From Actinomycetaceae bacterium MB13-C1-2 (GTDB lineage: Bacteria; Actinomycetota; Actinomycetes; Actinomycetales; Actinomycetaceae): a stretch of 64,000 nucleotides of DNA. The notes beneath the pieces were generated by a model. It did not search any database. It was not told where the DNA came from and saw only the letters and a program-made list of their open reading frames with translations. This document shows, one piece after another, positions 28,901 through 36,938 of this stretch. The stretch is from positions 1,364,001 to 1,428,000 of the forward strand of contig CP141731.1 of NCBI GenBank assembly GCA_035621235.1. Direction: 5' to 3'. The stretch's first letter is position 1, and each line of letters starts with the position of its first letter. The position numbers and the translations under genes are program-made.

Positions 28901-30456
28901 ACCGAGTACGAGAGTCCGGCAGCGATGTCGCGGACGTTCGCTCCCTCTTTTTGGGCCTGCTTGACCGAAGAATTCATGAAGACAGTACAGCGAGTACCGA
29001 GGTCGACCGGAGCGCTTGACTCCATCGCCAGGCCAGCAAATGATCGGACGTCGGTGCCCATGGTGGTGGCAAATGTCTGAAGGAAGGAACCGCAACCAGA
29101 GGAACACGCCTCATTCACCGAAATCGAGTCAACGGCTCGGTCGCGGATGCGCAGGTACTTCATGTCCTGCCCACCAATATCGATCACTGAAGTGACTCCC
29201 GGCATCATATGATCGGCGGCCCGGAAATGAGCCATGGTCTCGACGATACCCTCGTCCATCGATAGTGCGGCGGCCACAAGAGCTTCGCCGTATCCCGTAG
29301 AGCAGGCACGACCGATAGTGGCGGTTTCGGGAAGCTCAGTCCGAACTCGCTTCAGAATGTCGACCGCCGCTTGGACCGGATCGCCCTCGTTCGGGGCGTA
29401 GTGAGAGAAAACTACGCGGTCTTCCGAGTCCAGGATCACCGCCTTGATGGTGGTGGAGCCCGCATCGATGCCAAGCCAGCATCGCCCTTTGGCCTCCGAG
29501 ATTGAGATGACAGGGACGGTCGCGCGGGCATGCCTTCGGACGAACTCCTCCTTGTCAGCGTCGCTGGCGAACAGAGGCTTCATCCGTTTCGAGTCGGAGT
29601 CGATGGTCGCGGTTGCAAGTCGTTCGGCCAGGGTCGCGACCGTCTTAGGTCCGTCGCCCATGGCGGTGCGGCGAGCCGATCCCGCTGACAGTGCCGCGCC
29701 GACGGCGACGTATAGCTGAGCATTCTCCGGGGTAATGAATGTGTCGGCTTTGGTCAGAAGATTCTTATAGGCCTGCCGGAGTTCCGGGAGAAAGTGGAGA
29801 GGACCGCCCAGAAAGATCACGTTACCTCGCACGGGGCGCCCGTTCGCAAGTCCCGCGATGGTTTGTGTGGCGACGGCGGCAAAGATCGAGGCGGCCAGGT
29901 CCTCGTGCGCCGCTCCCTGGTTGATGAGGGGCTGTAGATCGGACTTAGCAAAGACACCACAGCGGGAGGCGATGGGGTAGAGCTGCGTGTGCTTGGAGGC
30001 TAGCTCGTTGAGTCCGGTGGGATCCGTGTGGAGCAGAGTTGCCATTTGATCGATGAACGCGCCGGTTCCTCCGGCGCAGGTGCCGTTCATCCGCTGTTCA
30101 GGAGTGGGGTGCAGGTAAGTGATCTTTGCGTCTTCGCCACCCAACTCAATGACGACATCGGCCTCGGGGTGCAGCAGTTGGACGGCTTCAGTGCCGGCAA
30201 TAACCTCCTGGACAAAAGGAATGCGCATTGCTGCCGCCAGTGACATGCCAGCTGAGCCGGTAACAGCGGCTTCGACAATCTCGTTGGGGAACTGCTCCGA
30301 GATTTCCTCAAGCAGATTGAGGAGTTCGCCGCGAACGTCCGCATTGTGCCTTCGGTAGTCGGAGAAAATGATGCGGCCCGAATCCATGAGCACGGCTTTT
30401 ACGGTCGTTGATCCGATGTCGAGGCCCAACTGGACCGTGTGACTCCCATTTGACAC
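25948..30456 (-). CDS. Giant 2-hydroxyacyl-CoA dehydratase activase-like protein
   Basis: A 1502-residue protein of the acyl-CoA dehydratase activase family (BcrA/BadF/HgdC-type ATPase) fused to a DUF2229/HgdB-like C-terminal part. Two ASKHA ATPase domains start at LGLDIGSTTVKAVL (near residue 12) and LGIDAGSTTIKAVIL (near residue 330), each followed by its cysteine motif, NGTCAGGTGAFI and SVNEACSSGCGSF, which in HgdC-type activases hold a [4Fe-4S] cluster at the dimer interface. A Cys group CRLCQNHC with GNRCDRG follows near residue 615, and a last CGGC lies close to the C-terminus. Such activases drive ATP-dependent electron transfer to radical dehydratases, but no dehydratase subunits are adjacent, so the substrate is unknown. 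AGGAG precedes the GTG start. TetR is divergent. Confidence 0.88.
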   Translation of the reverse strand: MSNGSHTVQLGLDIGSTTVKAVLMDSGRIIFSDYRRHNADVRGELLNLLEEISEQFPNEIVEAAVTGSAGMSLAAAMRIPFVQEVIAGTEAVQLLHPEADVVIELGGEDAKITYLHPTPEQRMNGTCAGGTGAFIDQMATLLHTDPTGLNELASKHTQLYPIASRCGVFAKSDLQPLINQGAAHEDLAASIFAAVATQTIAGLANGRPVRGNVIFLGGPLHFLPELRQAYKNLLTKADTFITPENAQLYVAVGAALSAGSARRTAMGDGPKTVATLAERLATATIDSDSKRMKPLFASDADKEEFVRRHARATVPVISISEAKGRCWLGIDAGSTTIKAVILDSEDRVVFSHYAPNEGDPVQAAVDILKRVRTELPETATIGRACSTGYGEALVAAALSMDEGIVETMAHFRAADHMMPGVTSVIDIGGQDMKYLRIRDRAVDSISVNEACSSGCGSFLQTFATTMGTDVRSFAGLAMESSAPVDLGTRCTVFMNSSVKQAQKEGANVRDIAAGLSYSVVRNALYKVIKLKDPSDLGEKVVVQGGTFLNDSVLRAFELLTEREVVRPSLAGLMGAYGAALTAKIHDEGEESALAQLSDLEDFSVETTRKTCRLCQNHCQMTISTFSNGERNVSGNRCDRGASLERVPKKSELPNMYDWKYKRMFGYRRLTEAKAFRGDIGIPRVLNMYENYPFWFTLLTELGFRVMISGRSDHDLFEKGMESIPSENVCYPAKLVHGHIESLIEKGVTTIFYPCVSFEQTEFEGADNHFNCPVVATYPEVIRNNMEQFAGDEAILISPFVNLGNREYLAAHLADAFSKWEIPVEEMQQALDKAWEEDASVKREIREKGAEYMDWMKDKGLKGIVLAGRPYHLDPEINHGIPELVNGLGMGVLTEDCVADGRLERPLRVRDQWSYHSRLYEAAARVGDESDLQMVQLNSFGCGVDAITADQVQEILEGRGDVHTVLKIDEVSNLGAARIRLRSLQSAVAEREAVVSEHVETAGVVDPSGRAADEETRETEAGHIQPRVSFTKEMREEGWEILAPQMAPIQFRLLQPVLRNAGFNVRVLEHTNSETMETGLKFVNNDSCYPAIVVIGQLIDEFIAGRSNPDRTAVVITQTGGMCRATNYAALLRKGLRDAGYPQVPVVTASVQGLEDNPGFNPKLPTIHRGIQSIVLGDLLQSMLLRIRPYEAVPGSAMALYERWNKLCTDWLVKGGYSDEWRGHLSFKKLVNWCVSEFDDFEMLDIPRKPQVGLVGEILVKFHPDANNHAVDVIEAEGCEAVLPGLMQFFHNSAASGAWNQKNLGMSAKNKWARSAALWAMEKYEAPVHAALAKTNGKFVPHRGIMEMAERSTDIARMGNQAGEGWYLTAEMVDMIEHGCPNIICAQPFACLPNHIVGKGMFRALRNRYPQANIVSVDFDPGASEVNQLNRIKLMLSTALQQHDGGSKLNFASGEQIVWDDKPQTASCGGCALVDLVDGTDQSEGPHPVSLGMPTIREREPVG

Positions 30457-30496
30457 GTGAAACTCCTACAAATACTGCGGCTACTCGTAACCTTAA

Positions 30497-30508
30497 GGAC
30501 TATAGTCC
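30497..30508 (+). promoter_or_regulatory. Candidate TetR operator O1 in the divergent promoter
   Basis: GGACTATAGTCC is a perfect 12-bp palindrome midway between the activase and tetR starts. The core GGACT-NN-AGTCC recurs at 30605-30616 inside tetR. Confidence 0.6.
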
Positions 30509-30543
30509 GGTAATTTCTAGGTGAGATAAATTAGAATAAGGGT

Positions 30544-31266
30544 ATGAAGGCCGAAGACTCACCCTCCTTGAGATTGCAACAGGAACAGCAGGTTTCTCCA
30601 TCTGGGACTGAAGTCCCAGATGGAGGGAAACGTTCAAATGACGTTAGTCGCGGACCGTCCGCTAAGCGGGGTGAGGTCCGGGATCGCATTATTTCCGTAG
30701 CCAGGCAGCATTTCCTGAGCAGTGGATACGACGCGACGACCATGTCAGCGATCGCCAAGGAAGCGGGCTGTACCCCCGCTATGGTCACCTACTATTTCGA
30801 GTCGAAACAGCGCCTGTTCCGCGAGTGTCTGAACCTGCCGATTGACCCGGCGCAAATGGTTCTGGGGGTTTTGCTTGAGGGGCGGGAAGGCGCGGGAGAG
30901 CGCATCGCACGTCAGTCCCTTGCACTCTATGAGGACTCGATAACGGCTGACACTATGATCGCCCTTGCTTCGGCGCTTCTGACCGACGCAGCCACCAGTC
31001 AGCGTTTTCGCAACTACTTCCGCAACGACATCCTGGGAATAGTGGAAAAAGAGCTCGGAATGGATGCTGAACTGGCTGAAGAGATCGAATTCGCAATGGC
31101 GACAATGTTCGGTGTGGCGACGATGCGCTACATAGTGCGGCTTGAGCCGATTGCCTCGATGTCCAGAGAGCGTTTAGTGCGCGAACTGGCCCCAATCATT
31201 CAAAACAGGATTGATCGCGCCTTCGCTAGAAAACAGCTTAGGGAATCGAGGTCAAGGCGGAGCTAA
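30544..31266 (+). CDS. TetR/AcrR family transcriptional regulator
   Basis: A 240-residue DNA-binding regulator, divergent from the giant activase gene it probably controls. After a polar N-terminal extension of about 40 residues the helix-turn-helix domain is clear: RDRIISVARQHFLSSGYDAT then TMSAIAKEAGCTPAMVTYYF and ESKQRLF. The C-terminal ligand-binding domain is of the TetR all-helical type with ADTMIALASALLTDAATSQR. The ATG at 30544 has only a weak ribosome binding site; TTG codons at 30568 and 30574 are alternatives. A 30-bp palindrome lies in the coding sequence for the extension. The effector is unknown. Confidence 0.9.
   Translation: MKAEDSPSLRLQQEQQVSPSGTEVPDGGKRSNDVSRGPSAKRGEVRDRIISVARQHFLSSGYDATTMSAIAKEAGCTPAMVTYYFESKQRLFRECLNLPIDPAQMVLGVLLEGREGAGERIARQSLALYEDSITADTMIALASALLTDAATSQRFRNYFRNDILGIVEKELGMDAELAEEIEFAMATMFGVATMRYIVRLEPIASMSRERLVRELAPIIQNRIDRAFARKQLRESRSRRS
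30596..30625 (+). promoter_or_regulatory. 30-bp palindrome inside tetR, candidate operator O2
   Basis: CTCCATCTGGGACT and AGTCCCAGATGGAG are perfect 14-bp arms separated by GA. The core repeats the O1 palindrome. Binding here would block transcription of tetR itself; in RNA it would make a very stable stem just after the start codon. Confidence 0.55.
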
Positions 31267-31298
31267 GAACCGAGTGCCGGGTGAGAGTGCCACACCCG

Positions 31299-31496
31299 CG
31301 GGTGTCTCTGGTTGCCACTTGCGCGTGCAGGCAAACCGGCGGGTGTCTCTGGTTGTCACTTACGCGTGCAGGCAAACCGGCGGGTGTCTCTGGTTGTCAC
31401 TTACGCGTGCAGGCAAACCGGCGGGTGTCTCTGGTTGTCACTTACGCGTGCAGGCAAACCGGCGGGTGTCTCTGGTTGTCACTTACGCGTGCGGGC
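31299..31496 (+). repeat. 41-bp tandem repeat, about five units
   Basis: Units begin at 31299, 31340, 31381, 31422 and 31463 with CGGGTGTCTCTGGTTGTCAC as their first half; the period is exactly 41 bp. Units two to four are identical, the first has two base differences (TTGCCACTTGCG for TTGTCACTTACG) and the fifth is cut after about 31 bases. There are no spacers, so it is a minisatellite (VNTR), not CRISPR. It follows the tetR stop by 32 bases. Confidence 0.92.
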
Positions 31497-31608
31497 ACTT
31501 GGGCAGATATTCCGAGTTGAGTCCTGGTTTGAGCCGTCACGGGCGCGAGTATCTGCCAGTGTGGCTCGTCGGGACCTTCCCCCTGCCAAACATCTGCCAG
31601 AGTAGCCA
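31494..31608 (+). repeat. Cluster of half-units of the 80-bp palindromic element
   Basis: A right-arm sequence (GGCACTTGGGCAGATATTC, 31494-31512) is followed at 31547-31566 by a left arm GAGTATCTGCCAGTGTGGCT and at 31589-31608 by a second left-like arm. The right-to-left arm spacing of about 42 bp equals that between copies 1 and 2 near 4881-4926. It sits at the 3' end of nadE. Confidence 0.6.
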
Positions 31609-31637
31609 CCAACACCTATGCCAGGTGGCTCCTACAC

Positions 31638-33776
31638 CTACGCCAACTGAGCTTGCAGTTCCTCGATCTCACGGAGCCACATCTTCGACAGGGCATCCGA
31701 CGGCATACGCCAGTCGCCCCTCGGTGACAGTGACCCGGCACCGACAACCTTTGGGGAGTTCGGCACTGCTGTCCGCTTGTACTGGTTGGCAAAGAAGCGA
31801 CGATGGAACACCTCAAGCCAGTGCAGGATGTCCTCATCTGTGTACTTGTCTCCCCAGACGTGCGCCTGCAGATAGGCGATCCTCTTTGGGGTCATTCCAC
31901 CCTTCAGAATCCAGTACAGAGTGAAGTCTTGCAGTTCGTATGGGCCGATTGCAGCCTGCGTGGACTGAGCTTGACCGTCCTCGTCCGAAGGAACTAGCTC
32001 CGGCGAGATCTCCGTACCCAAGATCGACTCAAGTACCTCCGCAGTTCCGGCAGCGAACTCTTGATTATGTGCAACCCAGCGAATTAGGTGCTGGATCAAA
32101 GTCTTGGGAAGCCCTGCATTTACGCCGTAGTGGCTCATTTGGTCGCCGACTCCGTAGGTGCACCATCCGAGCGCCAGTTCAGAGAGATCTCCTGTGCCAA
32201 CGACGAACCCACCGTGCTGGCCAGCGAGGCGAAATAGGTAATCAGTGCGCAGGCCTGCCTGAACGTTCTCGAAGGTAACGTCATAGACAGGTTCGCCTTT
32301 GCCGTAGGGATGCCCCATCGCTGAGAGCATTTCCTTGGCGGCCGGACGGATGTCGAGTTCGTGGAACGTCACTCCGAGCGCCCGACACAGAGTTTCAGCG
32401 TTTTCGCGGGTCCGTGACGAGGTGCCGAATCCGGGCATTGTGTAACCGATAATATCGGTCCGCGGACGCCCAAGTGAATCCATCGCCTTGGCGCAAACAA
32501 GTAGGGCGAGTGTTGAGTCCAGTCCGCCAGAAACGCCAATCACTAGCTTTGGCTGTCCAATCGAGACCATACGTCTCTGGAGAGCGCTACTCTGGATATT
32601 GAAAGCTTCGTAGCAGTCCTCATCCAGGGCACTCGGATCATCGGGGACAAAGGGGAACAGCGTGAGCGGGCGAAGCAGGTCAGTGAATGAGGACGAAGCC
32701 ACCGCGCTTGGAACACCCATGCTGGTTTGGACGACGACTCCAGTTCCCACATCGAGCTTCTGCGCATTATCGGTGAACGAGGTCTGTTGCAACCTCACAA
32801 ATTCCAGCAGTTGTAGGTCCACGTCCGCTACCGTGATCGTCGTGTCCTCAGCGAAACGAGTCCCGGCCGCCAGTTTCTGGCCGTTCTCATAGATGAGGGA
32901 CTGCCCGTCCCACGACAGATCATTTGAAGACTCACCAAACCCTGCGGCCGTGTAGATATAGGCGCTGACGGTGGCAGAGGACTGTGCTTTCACCAGTTCC
33001 TCGCGCCTGCGCGCCCGGCCGACAGTCACGGGTGAGGCTGAGAGATTCGCGATTACGGTCGCCCCTCTGAGCGCCGCGATGGACGAGGGGGGAATCGGAA
33101 CCCAAACGTCCTCGCAGATATCGATGGCTACCTGCATGCCCGGAATGTCAGTCACGTCAACCCTGAACTGGCCAAATGGAATTAGCCGGGAGGCGTTGTA
33201 GATCGGTTCCGAGGCGAACTGCTCCTTAGAGCGTGTATCTTTCAGTTCACCGTCAACCGTCGAAAGGAAGACCTCATTGTTGCTCGGGACTTCCTTCAAA
33301 CCCGAATCCCAGCCCACCCAGCGAACCTCGTCATCCAAGAGCGAGGCCTTGGTGGTGGAGAAGTGCCGCTTTTCGTAAAACTCTCGGTACGAGGCGAGGT
33401 GTTCCTTCGGCTGCACGCCTAGAATCCGTCCGCGGTGAATCACGACCGCACAATTGTAGAGTGCGTTTGAGAACTCCAGTGGAGCCCCGACGAGCAGTAT
33501 TGGTGCGATGTCACGGCTGGCTACGGTAATCGCCTCAATGCCACGGATGGCTCCGCGCAGTAGCTCACGCGCAGCCAACAGATCGTCAAGTGAGTATCCT
33601 GTAACGCACATCTCGGGAAAGACAACCAGGCAGGCGCCCTGCTCATCGCACGCGCGGGCGGCATTGATGATCGACTGAGAATTAGCATCTGGATCCGCAA
33701 GTGCGACCGGTAGGCTGACGGCGGCCACCCGCGTGAACCCCTGGTCGTAGATCGACTGCTCACGAAGTTTGCTCAC
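31638..33776 (-). CDS. nadE: Glutamine-dependent NAD+ synthetase
   Basis: Makes NAD from deamido-NAD, ATP and glutamine-derived ammonia. I place the start at GTG 33776, which follows AAGGAG by five bases, giving 712 residues beginning MSKLREQSIYDQGFTRV; the frame is open to 33803. The N-terminal glutaminase (nitrilase fold) shows its catalytic triad in VVFPEMCVTGY (Glu), PKEHLASYREFYEKR (Lys) and DICEDVW (Cys). The C-terminal synthetase has the PP-loop VSGGLDSTLALLV near residue 370 and GTGDLSELALGWCTYG. Length is typical of the two-domain enzyme. It lies downstream of ackA in the same direction, separated by 176 bases with a hairpin. Confidence 0.96.
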   Translation of the reverse strand: MSKLREQSIYDQGFTRVAAVSLPVALADPDANSQSIINAARACDEQGACLVVFPEMCVTGYSLDDLLAARELLRGAIRGIEAITVASRDIAPILLVGAPLEFSNALYNCAVVIHRGRILGVQPKEHLASYREFYEKRHFSTTKASLLDDEVRWVGWDSGLKEVPSNNEVFLSTVDGELKDTRSKEQFASEPIYNASRLIPFGQFRVDVTDIPGMQVAIDICEDVWVPIPPSSIAALRGATVIANLSASPVTVGRARRREELVKAQSSATVSAYIYTAAGFGESSNDLSWDGQSLIYENGQKLAAGTRFAEDTTITVADVDLQLLEFVRLQQTSFTDNAQKLDVGTGVVVQTSMGVPSAVASSSFTDLLRPLTLFPFVPDDPSALDEDCYEAFNIQSSALQRRMVSIGQPKLVIGVSGGLDSTLALLVCAKAMDSLGRPRTDIIGYTMPGFGTSSRTRENAETLCRALGVTFHELDIRPAAKEMLSAMGHPYGKGEPVYDVTFENVQAGLRTDYLFRLAGQHGGFVVGTGDLSELALGWCTYGVGDQMSHYGVNAGLPKTLIQHLIRWVAHNQEFAAGTAEVLESILGTEISPELVPSDEDGQAQSTQAAIGPYELQDFTLYWILKGGMTPKRIAYLQAHVWGDKYTDEDILHWLEVFHRRFFANQYKRTAVPNSPKVVGAGSLSPRGDWRMPSDALSKMWLREIEELQAQLA

Positions 33777-33874
33777 GAGAACTCCTTCACTAGAAACTGC
33801 CAACCTATGGGTCTAATGCTGGCTGGTTTGGGACCGGCCGACGCCAGTGCCGATTGTTCTTCGGTATAGCTTTT

Positions 33875-33937
33875 GCCAATCAGATGGGGGACTTTTTGGC
33901 CCGAAAATGCGGCGTGTCGCTCCCCTATCTGATTGGC
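33875..33937 (+). repeat. CCAATCA hairpin element, copy B
   Basis: GCCAATCAGATGGGGGA and TCCCCTATCTGATTGGC pair at 16 of 17 positions around a 29-base loop. It starts 16 bases after the ackA stop and probably ends or protects the pta-ackA transcript. The loop shares GCGGCGTGT with copy A. Confidence 0.78.
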
Positions 33938-33952
33938 AACCTCATGGGGATG

Positions 33953-35146
33953 CTAGACGACCGTCATTGCCTGAACAGCGATCGCCAGTTCCTCATTGGT
34001 TGGGACGACCATTACCCGGCAAACGCTGTCGCGCTTCGAGATTGTGATTGGGTCGCGGGGACGCTGATTGTTTGCCTCGTTGTCAATGAGAACGCCCAGA
34101 GGCTCCAGACGCTTACAGATCTCTCGGCGCATTTCGATGTCGTTCTCGCCGATGCCAGCAGTGAACGAAATGACGTCGACTCCGCCCATCTCGGCGGTGT
34201 AAGCACCGATATATTTGACGATGCGGTTGATATAGACGTCCAGCGCCTCGCGTGCACGTTTGCGGGCAGAGTCGTTGCCCGACTTGGCGATTTCACGAAC
34301 CTCGCGCATGTCGTTGTCACCTGCCAGACCCTTCAACCCAGACTTGCGGTTGAGCAGTTCATCGACCTGCTCGTACGTGAAACCACCGACACGCTGCAAG
34401 TGAATGACGACGGCGGGATCGATGTCGCCCGAACGGGTCCCCATTACCAGGCCTTCCAGGGGAGTTAGACCCATGGAAGTATCCACCGCGTGGCTGCCGA
34501 CAATCGCGGAGGCCGAGGCGCCGTTTCCTAAGTGAAGCACGATCTGCTTTAGCTCTTTGTCACCAAGGATCTCCGAGACGCGCTTTGAGACGAACTGGTG
34601 CGAGGTTCCATGAGCACCGTAGCGCCGGATCGAGTAGCGCTCGGCAACTTCGCGGTCGATGGCGTAGAGGGCTGATTCGGAGGGGAGGTCCTGAAAGAAG
34701 GCGGTGTCGAAGACCGCAACCTGCGGGATATCGGGCAGAAGGCTCTCCGCCACTTTGATTCCTACCAGCGCCGAAGGATTGTGAAGTGGAGCTAGAGCCG
34801 AGAGCTCGTCGATAAGCCGCTCTACGCGCTCGTCGACCACCGCCGGCCCGGAGAAGTAGCGGCCGCCCTGGACGATTCGGTGGCCCACGGCCGCAATGTG
34901 CGCTTCCGCCAGGGTCGGTCCGACTTCTTCGAACAGATCCAGAACCATCTTCAATCCGGTTGCATGGTCCGGGATCGGCTCGTTGATGTCGACCTCTTTG
35001 ACCGAGTAGCGGTGATGAATGTGCCCCATAGGCTCACCGATACGCTCTACTATTCCGCTGGCGAGGTTGTGGCCGATTGCCGGATCAACCAGCTGATACT
35101 TGATTGAGGACGAACCGGAGTTGATTACCAGTACTGTCTGGGGCAT
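33953..35146 (-). CDS. ackA: Acetate kinase
   Basis: Transfers phosphate from acetyl phosphate to ADP, yielding ATP and acetate in fermentation, and works in reverse for acetate uptake. The 397-residue protein starts VLVINSGSSSIKYQL and has GHRIVQGG, VFDTAFFQDLPSE, RRYGAHGTSHQFVS and the nucleotide motifs HLGNGASASAI and FTAGIGEND. It begins two bases after the pta stop, so the two enzymes of the acetyl-CoA to acetate route are co-translated. Length is normal. Confidence 0.98.
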   Translation of the reverse strand: MPQTVLVINSGSSSIKYQLVDPAIGHNLASGIVERIGEPMGHIHHRYSVKEVDINEPIPDHATGLKMVLDLFEEVGPTLAEAHIAAVGHRIVQGGRYFSGPAVVDERVERLIDELSALAPLHNPSALVGIKVAESLLPDIPQVAVFDTAFFQDLPSESALYAIDREVAERYSIRRYGAHGTSHQFVSKRVSEILGDKELKQIVLHLGNGASASAIVGSHAVDTSMGLTPLEGLVMGTRSGDIDPAVVIHLQRVGGFTYEQVDELLNRKSGLKGLAGDNDMREVREIAKSGNDSARKRAREALDVYINRIVKYIGAYTAEMGGVDVISFTAGIGENDIEMRREICKRLEPLGVLIDNEANNQRPRDPITISKRDSVCRVMVVPTNEELAIAVQAMTVV

Positions 35147-35148
35147 TA

Positions 35149-36708
35149 CTATTTCTCGCCTTCGGCTTGAATCGCCGTGATGGCGACTGTGTTGATGATG
35201 TCCTCTACCAGGGCGCCGCGGGAGAGGTCGTTTACCGGTTTATTTAGGCCCTGAAGGATCGGCCCAACCGCGACTGCCCCCGAAGAACGCTGAACTGCCT
35301 TGTAAGCGATGTTTCCGGCGTCAAGGCTGGGGAAGACCAGAACATTGGCCTGGCCTGCGACGTTCGAATCAGGAGCCTTCTGCTTGCCGACGGTCGGATC
35401 AACGGCGGCGTCGTACTGGATCGGCCCCTCAACGGCCAGGGACGGTGCATCCTCACGTACCTTCTTCACCGCACCGGTGACCATATCGACCGACGGCCCC
35501 ATCCCGGATGTGCCAGTGGAGTAAGAAAGCAGAGCGACCTTTGGTTCGATTCCGAACTGGCGTGCGGTGTTCGCACTGCTGATGGCGATCTGGGCGAGTT
35601 GGTCCGAGGTGGGGGCAACAACCACGGCGCAGTCAGCCATCACCAAAACCCTGTCTGCCATCAGCATCAGGAATGCAGAGGAAACCATGCCGGCACCGGG
35701 CGCGGTCTTGATGATCTGAAAAGCTGGCCGAATAGTGTCAGCAGTGGTGTGAGTCGCACCTGATACCATTCCATCCGCGTCGCCCATTTGTACCATCATC
35801 GTCGCGAAGTAGGTCGGCTGAGCAACGAGTTCAGCGGCCTGTTCCAACGTCATTCCCTTAGAAGCACGAATCTTCGCGAGTTCCTCCGCGTATTTCGGGG
35901 CGAGTTTGGGATCAGAGGTTGAAACAATCCGGGCTCCATCGATGGAGGCTCCGGCCTGCATCGCCTTAGCTCGAACTGAGTCAGGATCGCCGATCAAGAC
36001 GATGTCAGCGACCCCCTGCGCCAATAGTTCCTCCGTTGCCTTCAATATGCGGGGTTCGTCGCCCTCTGGGAGGACAATCCGTTTGCGGTTCGCGCCAGCG
36101 CGAGCTAGGAGGTCGGCCTTGAACGCAATGGGAGTGACCGCACTCGGCTCGGTTGCCAGTAGCGCAGTAACGTCTTCAAGAGAAATCGGAGAGGACAGAA
36201 CTGGCACACTCGCCTCGACCTGAACTCCGCGTGCGCCGGTCAGGACAACTCCTGCGATTGTCGCATGGTGCTTTGTTGCTCGGCTCAAGAACGACTCGAC
36301 ATCCACCCGAATCAAGTCTGCACTCATACCAGAGGCGTCGAGGGCGTAAAGAACACTAAGACCCGAGTCTGCGGCGACGGTCAGATTCCAGCCTAGAAGA
36401 TCAAAGCTGGGAACCAAGACCTCGGATAGGGCCTTGACCAAAACGATGCCCTCGCCGGAGGAGCGAAGACTGACGGCTTCTTCCGCAGAGGCCGCCTCAG
36501 GGTCCTGTACTACCGAAGTGGCTGTCACATCGTCTGCGACATCGCGGAACTGTAGGGAATCGCTCCCCGCGTTCCCTATGCTGTCCACTCCTTCAAGTTG
36601 AAGCGTCTGAGCGGATAGTCCAGCGGTGAGATTTGACTTCACCTCTTCATAGACGCGGTCAATCACCGTAGAAGCGCCACTACCGATCACCATTAGTCGA
36701 TTCGACAA
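35149..36708 (-). CDS. pta: Phosphate acetyltransferase with reduced N-terminal domain
   Basis: Converts acetyl-CoA and phosphate to acetyl phosphate and CoA. I place the start at TTG 36708 (MSNRLMVIGSGAS) because AAGGATGAG precedes it; an in-frame GTG at 36759 is the alternative. The catalytic PTA domain fills the C-terminal 330 residues (NRKRIVLPEGDEPRILKA, MVSGATHTTADTIRPAF, VLVFPSLDAGNIAYKAVQR). The full-length actinobacterial enzyme is near 700 residues with an N-terminal P-loop and DRTGG part; here that part is only about 200 residues, and the P-loop pattern is replaced by MVIGSGASTVID. It leads the pta-ackA operon. Confidence 0.95.
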   Translation of the reverse strand: MSNRLMVIGSGASTVIDRVYEEVKSNLTAGLSAQTLQLEGVDSIGNAGSDSLQFRDVADDVTATSVVQDPEAASAEEAVSLRSSGEGIVLVKALSEVLVPSFDLLGWNLTVAADSGLSVLYALDASGMSADLIRVDVESFLSRATKHHATIAGVVLTGARGVQVEASVPVLSSPISLEDVTALLATEPSAVTPIAFKADLLARAGANRKRIVLPEGDEPRILKATEELLAQGVADIVLIGDPDSVRAKAMQAGASIDGARIVSTSDPKLAPKYAEELAKIRASKGMTLEQAAELVAQPTYFATMMVQMGDADGMVSGATHTTADTIRPAFQIIKTAPGAGMVSSAFLMLMADRVLVMADCAVVVAPTSDQLAQIAISSANTARQFGIEPKVALLSYSTGTSGMGPSVDMVTGAVKKVREDAPSLAVEGPIQYDAAVDPTVGKQKAPDSNVAGQANVLVFPSLDAGNIAYKAVQRSSGAVAVGPILQGLNKPVNDLSRGALVEDIINTVAITAIQAEGEK

Positions 36709-36938
36709 GTTCTCATCCTTCGAGCTAGGAAGCGGCCCTAAAGCCGGGACTTTGGACACTTCTCAGCGTAGCGGAGTCATCTGGCCCACAAATGTTCAAA
36801 TCGTTACGTTCCAGGTTCGTTTGGACACACTGGCAGTGATAACCTTGCGGACATGTCTCAAGTGAAATGAAACCGCGCGAAGTGCATCAGACCAGGTCAG
36901 AGTCCTGAGATTGCCCTTCGCGGTCCGGTGGGCCCGCC

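Noticed and set aside
31299-31496. Possible CRISPR array
   Set aside because: The 41-bp units abut with no spacers and no cas genes are near, so it is a plain tandem repeat.
31211-31924. 237-codon open frame spanning the 41-bp tandem repeat and the nadE 3' end
   Set aside because: It is open only because the repeat lacks stops; it runs antisense into nadE, contains a Cys/Trp-rich repeated peptide with no family likeness, and has no ribosome binding site.
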